From Ignavibacteriota bacterium (lineage in GTDB: Bacteria; Bacteroidota; UBA10030; JAHEZR01), in the NCBI GenBank assembly GCA_023251005.1, contig JAHEZR010000089.1, positions 1-5,019 of the forward strand: DNA of 5,019 bases. The letters run 5' to 3'. Under the pieces are notes generated by a model. It saw only the letters and a list, made by a program, of their open reading frames with translations. It was not told the DNA's origin and ran no database searches. Each line of letters begins with the position of its first letter. Positions within the stretch are counted from its first letter, which is position 1. The position numbers and the translations under genes are program-made. This document shows positions 1 to 5,019 of the stretch, piece after piece.

Positions 1-32
1 AAAGAGGAAGAGTGATCAAGACGCCGATCGTG

Positions 33-61
33 GTCCACTGAGTCGGCGGTGGACTCAGCGG
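33..61. repeat. Inverted repeat / short hairpin in the upstream intergenic region
   Basis: A perfect 7-bp inverted repeat, CTGAGTC at 38-44 and GACTCAG at 52-58, encloses a 7-base loop. Two further C-G pairs (35-36 with 60-61) extend the stem past an A/C mismatch. An alternative register also exists, GTCCAC (34-39) with GTGGAC (49-54), so two mutually exclusive folds are possible. No T-run follows, so it is not a classical intrinsic terminator. It may be a 3'-end stabilising hairpin of an upstream transcript or an operator-like site. The repeat is directly visible; its role is unknown. Confidence 0.45.
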
Positions 62-90
62 AATTGAACTAGCCGTCGTCGCAAGAGAAT

Positions 91-167
91 ACTGTAGGGG
101 GATCGCCACTATTTCGGTGGGACGGAACCGTGGAGGGGAAGGGCGATCCTCCTATGGTTGTTTCTTT
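91..167 (+). terminator. Long stem-loop with T-rich tail, terminator-like or structured RNA
   Basis: Bases 91-107 pair with 142-158 over 17 consecutive positions: 14 Watson-Crick pairs and 3 G-U wobbles (93/156, 94/155, 99/150). The core GGATCGCC/GGCGATCC is perfect. The enclosed 34 bases can form a small inner stem, CGGT (115-118) with ACCG (127-130). The stem is followed at once by a T-rich run, TTGTTTCTTT at 158-167, as expected of an intrinsic terminator on the + strand. The position fits: it would end upstream transcription just before the promoter at 176-204. The loop is unusually long for a terminator, so a small structured RNA is an alternative. The three wobbles favour function as + strand RNA over a DNA-level palindrome. 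Confidence 0.42.
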
Positions 168-175
168 AAGGTAGA

Positions 176-204
176 TTGACTTTCTGGCCTAATTAGCATA
201 ACAT
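176..204 (+). promoter_or_regulatory. Predicted sigma70-type promoter for the three-gene operon
   Basis: TTGACT at 176-181 matches the -35 consensus at 5 of 6 positions. TAACAT at 199-204 matches the -10 consensus at 4 of 6, and the spacer is the ideal 17 bases. Transcription would begin near 210-212, only about 7-9 bases before the ATG at 219, giving a very short leader with no room for a normal ribosome binding site. The element sits directly after the terminator-like stem-loop, a sensible place for an operon promoter. If the organism is a true Bacteroidota with the TTTG/TAnnTTTG promoter type, this match could be chance; I see no convincing copy of that consensus here. Confidence 0.4.
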
Positions 205-218
205 TAAGAAAAGTTGAG

Positions 219-728
219 ATGAAGAGCCTCATTATACGTTTTCTCGTTGTGCTGATTGCAGCAGCTTCTTCACTCAAGCTGTTGCTAGGCCAGCAAAGGC
301 CTCTGCCGAAGGAAAGGAAGAAGGAATTTGTTTCTCCACCAACCTCTCGAGATAAGCCTGTTAGATCCGACTCTGTCTTCCAGGATGCTGTTCACACGCG
401 GATTCTCAAAGAGATTCAGGCGGGAATATCTGAAGGGGATGGAGAATTACTCGCACGTCATCTGGGTGCACAAGTCTATCTAAGCCTGAAGAGCTCTGAA
501 GGGGGATACTACAGTGCAAATCAGGCGCTCTACATCCTCCAGAACTTCTTCTTGTTGCACAAGCCAATCTCATTTACCTTCAGCACGTACGGCGATATTG
601 AGGCGAACCCGTTCGCTACGGGACGAGGAACATTCAACGCACAAGGCATGCGTGAGTCGCTCCAACTTTATGTTTCTCTCTCTCGCCAGAACGGTCGTTG
701 GGTCATCTCTGAATTCAACGCCTACTAG
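219..728 (+). CDS. Exported DUF4783 (NTF2-like fold) protein
   Basis: A 169-residue protein of unknown biochemical role. Residues 1-24 form a signal-peptide-like N-terminus: K2 and R7, a hydrophobic stretch at 8-16, then small residues with possible cleavage after A16-S18 or G24. There is no lipobox cysteine, so it is probably periplasmic or secreted rather than a lipoprotein. Residues 25-60 are basic and probably disordered. Residues about 61-169 fit DUF4783: an N-terminal helix (ILKEIQAGISEGDGELLARHL), a strand, the YYSANQALYILQNFF helix, the PISFTF strand, and the closing strands around LQLYVSLSRQNGRWVISEF. That helix-then-strands order is the NTF2/SnoaL-like cone fold, which binds small ligands in some families; no catalytic residues are evident here. 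The start is supported by the signal sequence and by the predicted promoter just upstream; no Shine-Dalgarno is visible. It ends 9 bases before the kinase gene, so co-transcription is likely. A ligand-binding or accessory role for the kinase's sensor is conjecture. Confidence 0.8.
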   Translation: MKSLIIRFLVVLIAAASSLKLLLGQQRPLPKERKKEFVSPPTSRDKPVRSDSVFQDAVHTRILKEIQAGISEGDGELLARHLGAQVYLSLKSSEGGYYSANQALYILQNFFLLHKPISFTFSTYGDIEANPFATGRGTFNAQGMRESLQLYVSLSRQNGRWVISEFNAY

Positions 729-737
729 CTTCGCTCG

Positions 738-3700
738 ATGTCCTCAATCCTGAAGAACCTTTTGGGCGGCTTCAATCCAAAGGAAAGGCGATATATCCTT
801 ATCGTCTTTTTTGTTTTTCTGGCGATGGGGATTGTTAGACTTGTCTCCCATGTAGCTCTTCTGAATTTGAATAATCGATGGGAAGAATTTTCGGAGAAGA
901 AAACGATGGAGATCGTCGACGGAATTCACTCCGCGTTTTCCGACATCCAGGAGGAGACGGCAGTCTTTGCTCGTAAGGTTGTTGATGCGCCTTCGTTACG
1001 AGACTTAATTGGTCAAGCCGATCCTCCTCGTGAAAGAATCTTCCAGCTCCTGGGACAGCTGGATCACGCGGGTGAATTCAGCCTCGAGTTGTATAACAGG
1101 GATCTCTCGCTCCTTGCCTGGTCAGGCAAGCAGTCGGGAGTCGATTCTTCAGACATCCGCAAAGCGAGCGGCGAAGGCCCCGTCTCCATCGTCTCTCAGA
1201 GTGCACTCTACACTTTCCTCACCGTGATAAATCCGATAAAGGGTGCAGATTGTAAGTCAACAGGAGTCGTCGTCGCTAGCCGATTGGTCGAAGTGAATTA
1301 CCCGCTGAACAATCGCTTCCTCACAAGTAGCGGGATTCAATCTGAATTAACCAAGAATTTTGGAACAAATGTCCAGTTCGAATTTGGCGAAGGAGCCCAG
1401 CCAAGTAACGACGGAAGAATCGTCTCAGCGGATCTTTTTGGTCTGAATGGAAGAAAGATCGGAATGGTTCATGTTGAACGTCCTGCCCGAGCTTCTTACC
1501 TCCAGAATCTTCGGCAGTTGCCAGAAAGTATTAACAGCGCCCTCGCGGCAATTCTACCTCTTATTATTGTCATCGGGTTTTGGGAGAGGCTCAAGCGGCA
1601 ATCGGTGATTGCTCAGGTTTCAGTCTTCCTGATCTTCGTCTGGGCAACTCGCTACATTTGGTTAGGAGTAAATTTTCCTTCCATTTTCCTGCACGGGAAA
1701 ATGTTCGATCCAGCACAATTCGCGTCGCCGTTTGGCTTCGGCCTGACCAGATCGATCGGTGAGTTGGTAATATCTAGCGGCTTCCTCTTTGTGAGTGGGC
1801 TCTTTCTTCTTGACTTATCTGTCCGTGGTGGAGTTGTTCGTCAGGTTAGCAGTTCAAAGCGGTGGCCCGTGCTCGGTCTGTTAACGCCACTCATTGCAGG
1901 GACGTTACTAATGTTTCTCACACGAGGATTTGCGGAGGTCATCCGAAGCACGGTGTTTGATTCAAAACTGAACTTTACTGATCCGACGACGATTTTCCCT
2001 CATCCGCTCGTCGGAACAATGCTCTTTGCCATCCTCCTCTTGACGTTATCCCTCCTATTCATGGGCGTGATACTTTTCCTGCTGTCGAAGCGTTTCTCAG
2101 ATCATCTTTCAAAGCCCTTAACTCCTCAGGGATCTCGGGGGTGGGTGTTTGTGATTCTTCTCTTTGTTTTGGTGAGTTTTCTTTTCGGGCAAGTTCATCC
2201 GAATCCTCAAACGTCTGATGTTTATCGTGCGGTCTTTGTACTGGTGATTTCTTTCTTCGCAATCGTCCTTCATCACGAGGTGGAAACACGCTCACAGCTC
2301 TACTCCGGACAAACTCTTTCCCTCGCAATAATATTCAGCATTGTTATCGCTACGCCCATCCTCGACAGGAAGATCCATGAACATGACAGAGAGGCACTGC
2401 GCCTTTATGCAGCTGAGTTGACTCGTCCCGCCGACACGTGGGTCAAGGTCGTGCTCGAAGAGTCGTTGAACCAGATGGAGGCCGATCCCGAGACTGTGGA
2501 ATACCTCAACAGTGAGGACCGAGACGTCATAAGCGGTCTCGCTTTCAGACTATGGGCTAAAAGTGGATTGAGCAGAGAGGGATTTAATTGCGCTGTGGGC
2601 GTCGTCCGTGAGGGGAGGCTCGAGAGCCTCTTCAACCTCGGTCTTCAGCGATCCGGAGTCGCAGCGTTGATTAGCAATCTCGGTGGGTTTACTGAGAAGA
2701 GAAGCCTTCAGATCCAATCTGGTGGGAAAGTCAGAGGACTAGATCGTTACGTCGGAACTGTTCCGATCTTTTCAACGAACGGAAGTGTTGCGGCGAACCT
2801 TGTGGTAATCGTCGTTTCAGGCCAAGGAGGACTGCTGAGAACAGAAACTCCCGAAATCTTGCAGACACCTTCGGCGCTGACACTCGAAACACAGTTCCGA
2901 AACTTGGTCGTCTCGGAATATGTTGGCGGTTCTCTTGTTCAATCGACGGGCGAAGATTTTGTCAGAGGTCATCCTTTACCGGAATTTGTTCAGCCCCTTT
3001 TGAGCTCCGAAAAATCTCCCTCTGTTTGGTCGGAGGAAAGGGTGGGCGCACGGAATTATGAGTCGGTCTACACACCCGTCGGGAGCCCCGGGGGTGTGCA
3101 AAAAGTCCTCGCCCTGAGCATGGAGAGTCTGGACATACGCTGGCACATCTTTAATCTCCTGAAAGTCGTCTTTTTCTACTTGATAGTCGGCGTTTTCGCC
3201 GCGACTGTCTTCATAATCTATGCAGCCTACAGACAGAAGAGATTCCGACTTTCTTTTCGAGGGAGGCTCCTTGTTGCACTTCTCTCCCTTGCTACTATGC
3301 CTCTCCTCGTGCTGTCATATTATGATCGGGAGTTCACAAATGAAAGTCGGCTCGAGATTCTCCGACATCAGGTCGAAGATGAATTGAAGGTTGTCGGGTC
3401 AGACCTTCTTAACCATCTCGGGAATAACCTCCAGCTTACTCTGACAACTGTTCTCACCGATAGTTTGTGCGAGAAACTGGCACAAGAGACGGGATCGGAT
3501 TTCAATGTGTACGTCGATAACACCGTCTTCGCGAGCAGCAGACCAGAGTTGTACGATGCTGAGCTTATCGATACTCGTCTCGGTAGTTCGGCGTATCGGA
3601 ATATTATCCTCGAGGGAAAGAATTTCTTTCTCCAGAACGATTCCATCGGACGATACCCATTCCTCGTGGGCTATCAGCGGCTCGATGACGGTTCGGGACA

Positions 3701-4682
3701 TCCGATCGGCGCAATCTCGGTCTTCACTGCGTTTAAACATCAGGCCGTCGATGAAGAATTATTTAAGCGCAGCGCTTTTATCTTTTCTGCTTACGCCGTC
3801 ATCATGATCCTTGTTGTTTCTACCGGAGTGTTCTTCGCTTATCGAATTGGATCCCCTATCAAGAAGTTGACCGGGGCAATGCGGCGTGTGTCGCGTGGTG
3901 ACCTCGATCTCTCGCTCGAGGTCCGAACGAAGGACGAGCTCGGCGAACTCGTGGCTGCCTTTAACAAGATGACGCAGGATTTGAAGCGGATCCAGAAGGA
4001 ACTCGCCGCTGCCGAGCGTGAGCTTGCCTGGCGTGAGATGGCCAAACAGGTTGCACACGAAATCAAGAACCCGCTTACGCCGATGAAGCTCTCGATACAA
4101 CATCTTCAGCAAGCATACAAAGATCGGGCAAAGGACTTCCAAGTACTCTTGGAAGAAGTTTCTAAGACAATCATAAATCAAGTGGATGCGTTGAGTCGGA
4201 TTGCGACAGAGTTTTCGCGCTACGCACGAATGCCGGAACGGAAATATGAAACCTGTGATATCCACGAGCTCCTGAGAGATGCGGTACGGCTATTTGGCCG
4301 GGAGAAGAACATTTCCTTCGGGTTATCTCTTGGGAAGCGGAACCCTTCGGTCATAGCGGACCAAGAGGAGCTTAGCAGAGTCTTTATCAACGTCATTCGA
4401 AATGCGGTTCAAGCGATCGCCGGAAAGGGGGAGATTCAGGTGTCAACTCACCTGGCTGGCGGCGAAATTCAAATTGAGATTGCAGACACGGGACGAGGCA
4501 TCCCTGCGGAGATCAAAGGGAGATTGTTTGAGCCGAACTTCTCTACAAAGAGTGAAGGCATGGGCCTCGGCCTAGCGATCTCGAAACAGACAATCGCGGA
4601 CCTCAACGGACGTATCGAAATCGAAAGCGAAGTTGGAAAGGGGACGCGAGTTATCATCACACTTCCCGTCTCGCTTGCCTAA
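738..4682 (+). CDS. Multi-pass NtrY-like sensor histidine kinase, 12 TM segments
   Basis: A 1314-residue membrane histidine kinase of a two-component system. TM1 (about 19-42) leads to extracytoplasmic region 1 (43-263). A block of eight TMs follows (about 264-282, 290-311, 341-360, 376-396, 424-450, 468-486, 494-512, 526-542), then extracytoplasmic region 2 (543-800), TM10 (804-830), TM11 (843-861), region 3 (862-1010) and TM12 (1011-1036). Loops predicted inside are basic (ERLKRQ, SVRGGVVRQVSSSKR, KRFSDHLSK, YRQKRFRLSFRGR). Next come HAMP (about 1037-1088, with DELGELVAAFNKM), a short helix, and HisKA with H1107 in AHEIKNPLTPMKL. HATPase_c has an N box with N1218 and N1222, G1 DTGRGIP (1250-1256), F box LFEPNF (1263-1268) and G2 GMGLGLA (1274-1280). 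H-E-x-x-N after H1107 suggests phosphatase as well as kinase activity. Unlike NtrY proper there is no PAS between HAMP and HisKA, and no receiver domain. The length is about twice that of ordinary kinases. The ATG at 738 is chosen because the next in-frame Met lies inside TM1; it has no Shine-Dalgarno. The signal sensed and the partner regulator are unknown. Family call is firm, substrate open. Confidence 0.93.
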   Translation: MSSILKNLLGGFNPKERRYILIVFFVFLAMGIVRLVSHVALLNLNNRWEEFSEKKTMEIVDGIHSAFSDIQEETAVFARKVVDAPSLRDLIGQADPPRERIFQLLGQLDHAGEFSLELYNRDLSLLAWSGKQSGVDSSDIRKASGEGPVSIVSQSALYTFLTVINPIKGADCKSTGVVVASRLVEVNYPLNNRFLTSSGIQSELTKNFGTNVQFEFGEGAQPSNDGRIVSADLFGLNGRKIGMVHVERPARASYLQNLRQLPESINSALAAILPLIIVIGFWERLKRQSVIAQVSVFLIFVWATRYIWLGVNFPSIFLHGKMFDPAQFASPFGFGLTRSIGELVISSGFLFVSGLFLLDLSVRGGVVRQVSSSKRWPVLGLLTPLIAGTLLMFLTRGFAEVIRSTVFDSKLNFTDPTTIFPHPLVGTMLFAILLLTLSLLFMGVILFLLSKRFSDHLSKPLTPQGSRGWVFVILLFVLVSFLFGQVHPNPQTSDVYRAVFVLVISFFAIVLHHEVETRSQLYSGQTLSLAIIFSIVIATPILDRKIHEHDREALRLYAAELTRPADTWVKVVLEESLNQMEADPETVEYLNSEDRDVISGLAFRLWAKSGLSREGFNCAVGVVREGRLESLFNLGLQRSGVAALISNLGGFTEKRSLQIQSGGKVRGLDRYVGTVPIFSTNGSVAANLVVIVVSGQGGLLRTETPEILQTPSALTLETQFRNLVVSEYVGGSLVQSTGEDFVRGHPLPEFVQPLLSSEKSPSVWSEERVGARNYESVYTPVGSPGGVQKVLALSMESLDIRWHIFNLLKVVFFYLIVGVFAATVFIIYAAYRQKRFRLSFRGRLLVALLSLATMPLLVLSYYDREFTNESRLEILRHQVEDELKVVGSDLLNHLGNNLQLTLTTVLTDSLCEKLAQETGSDFNVYVDNTVFASSRPELYDAELIDTRLGSSAYRNIILEGKNFFLQNDSIGRYPFLVGYQRLDDGSGHPIGAISVFTAFKHQAVDEELFKRSAFIFSAYAVIMILVVSTGVFFAYRIGSPIKKLTGAMRRVSRGDLDLSLEVRTKDELGELVAAFNKMTQDLKRIQKELAAAERELAWREMAKQVAHEIKNPLTPMKLSIQHLQQAYKDRAKDFQVLLEEVSKTIINQVDALSRIATEFSRYARMPERKYETCDIHELLRDAVRLFGREKNISFGLSLGKRNPSVIADQEELSRVFINVIRNAVQAIAGKGEIQVSTHLAGGEIQIEIADTGRGIPAEIKGRLFEPNFSTKSEGMGLGLAISKQTIADLNGRIEIESEVGKGTRVIITLPVSLA

Positions 4683-4692
4683 TTGAATATCC

Positions 4693-5019
4693 ATGTTTGA
4701 AGTTCCTGTCATCCGATCCTCTAAGCTTTTGGAATTCCCTGCGGTCGTCTTTGGGATGAGCACACGACAAGGCGGCATTAGTCCAGAACCATACGGACTT
4801 AACCTGAGTTTTAATGTAGGGGACGAACGTGACAGAGTAATCGAGAACAGACGGCGATTCTTTCATACACTTCGAATCGGATTGGAAGAACTTGCGATGC
4901 CGCTGCAGTGCCATGGGAACACGGTTCGTAGAGTTCACTTACCCGGCGGTTACGAGAATTGTGATGCCCTGGTCACAAGCGAGAGAGGAGTCTACCTCGT
5001 TGTGACTGTGGCTGATTGC
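4693..5019 (+). CDS. pgeF: Peptidoglycan editing factor PgeF / YfiH family, 3' truncated by window
   Basis: The first 109 codons of a DUF152/YfiH protein, formerly called multicopper polyphenol oxidase or laccase-domain protein. In E. coli, YfiH (PgeF) helps remove peptidoglycan precursors carrying L-serine in place of L-alanine; family members also show purine nucleoside phosphorylase or adenosine deaminase activity. Visible family marks are GMSTRQGGIS (21-30), YGLNLSFNVGDE (34-45) with the VIENR that follows (49-53), the QCHG box (72-75), DALVT (91-95) and VADC (106-109). H74 and C109 correspond to two of the three zinc ligands; the third, a histidine further on, lies beyond the window. The family is usually about 240-280 residues, so somewhat under half is seen. 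The reading frame is open to the last base. The ATG at 4693 lies 10 bases after the kinase stop, has no Shine-Dalgarno, and gives the normal short N-terminus before the GxSxRxGG motif. Likely co-transcribed with the kinase; probably cytoplasmic (no signal peptide). Confidence 0.9.
   Translation, partial: MFEVPVIRSSKLLEFPAVVFGMSTRQGGISPEPYGLNLSFNVGDERDRVIENRRRFFHTLRIGLEELAMPLQCHGNTVRRVHLPGGYENCDALVTSERGVYLVVTVADC

Noticed and set aside
1..41. Tail of an upstream gene on the + strand: frame 1 reads KEEE then stop at 13-15; frame 3 reads to a stop at 39-41 ending IKTPIVVH.
   Set aside because: Either frame could be the end of a gene cut by the window edge, but too few codons are present to choose one or to name a product.
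1..112. Reverse-strand frame open from a GTG near 110 to the left edge.
   Set aside because: It would run through both inverted repeats, has no ATG, and its translation shows no recognisable family; the AGGAGG-like string upstream (reverse complement of about 149-154) is too far from the GTG.
62..170. Known riboswitch, tRNA, SRP RNA or 6S RNA in the leader region.
   Set aside because: I looked for conserved cores (TPP CTGAGA, glycine, cobalamin, fluoride, tRNA T-loop, SRP GGAAGGAAGCA) and found none in the right context; only the generic stem-loop is supported.
514..753. A + strand frame overlapping the 3' half of the DUF4783 gene and the kinase start.
   Set aside because: Its Ser/Arg/Thr-rich translation is typical of an out-of-frame shadow, and the DUF4783 frame explains the same bases.
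3071..3098. Inverted repeat CACACCC/GGGTGTG followed by CAAAAAG, considered as an internal terminator.
   Set aside because: It lies in the middle of a continuous kinase reading frame and lacks a T-run on the + strand; the repeat is best explained by the Pro/Gly-rich turn it encodes.
3900..3923. Inverted repeat GACCTCGA/TCGAGGTC, considered as an operator or internal regulatory site.
   Set aside because: It falls in the HAMP coding region (GDLDLSLEV), where the alternating Asp/Leu codons can produce it by chance; no promoter or start is nearby.
3759..4265. A 168-codon reverse-strand open frame opposite the kinase core, and other antisense frames over 738-4938.
   Set aside because: They lie opposite strongly conserved HAMP/HisKA coding sequence or the pgeF start, and their translations look like antisense composition with no family match.

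Overview
The window looks like a chromosomal segment from a bacterium of the Bacteroidota/Chlorobiota/Ignavibacteriota (FCB) group. Four things point there. The small secreted protein matches the DUF4783 family, which I know mainly from Bacteroidota and relatives. The kinase core is of the NtrY-like type, with H-box HEIKNPLTPMKL and lid PNFSTKSEGMGLGLA, a form common in that group. None of the three start codons has a clear Shine-Dalgarno sequence, a habit of these phyla. Base composition by eye is near 50% G+C and uniform. The lineage is an inference; no rRNA or other marker gene is present.

Layout: bases 1-218 are intergenic, possibly with the last few codons of an upstream gene at the left edge. 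They hold two inverted repeats. The second is a 17-bp stem followed by a T-rich tail and resembles a terminator or a structured RNA. A sigma70-like promoter (TTGACT-17-TAACAT) follows just before the first gene. Three same-strand genes come next, separated by only 9 and 10 bases, so they look like one operon: (1) a 169-aa exported DUF4783/NTF2-like protein at 219-728; (2) a 1314-aa sensor histidine kinase at 738-4682; (3) the first 109 codons of a PgeF/YfiH (DUF152, formerly 'laccase domain') protein, cut by the right edge.

The kinase dominates the window. I read 12 membrane-spanning segments whose loop charges obey the positive-inside rule. Three extracytoplasmic regions carry about four PAS/Cache-like modules. 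A HAMP domain then leads directly into HisKA (H1107) and HATPase_c, with no PAS and no receiver domain. The last ~475 residues alone have the layout of an ordinary NtrY-like kinase, so the first ~838 residues look like an added multi-pass sensor.

Working together (inference): a secreted NTF2-like protein, an envelope-sensing kinase and a peptidoglycan-editing enzyme in one transcription unit suggest a cell-envelope theme. No response regulator lies in the window, so the kinase's partner is unknown. I saw no mobile element, CRISPR array, tRNA or rRNA.
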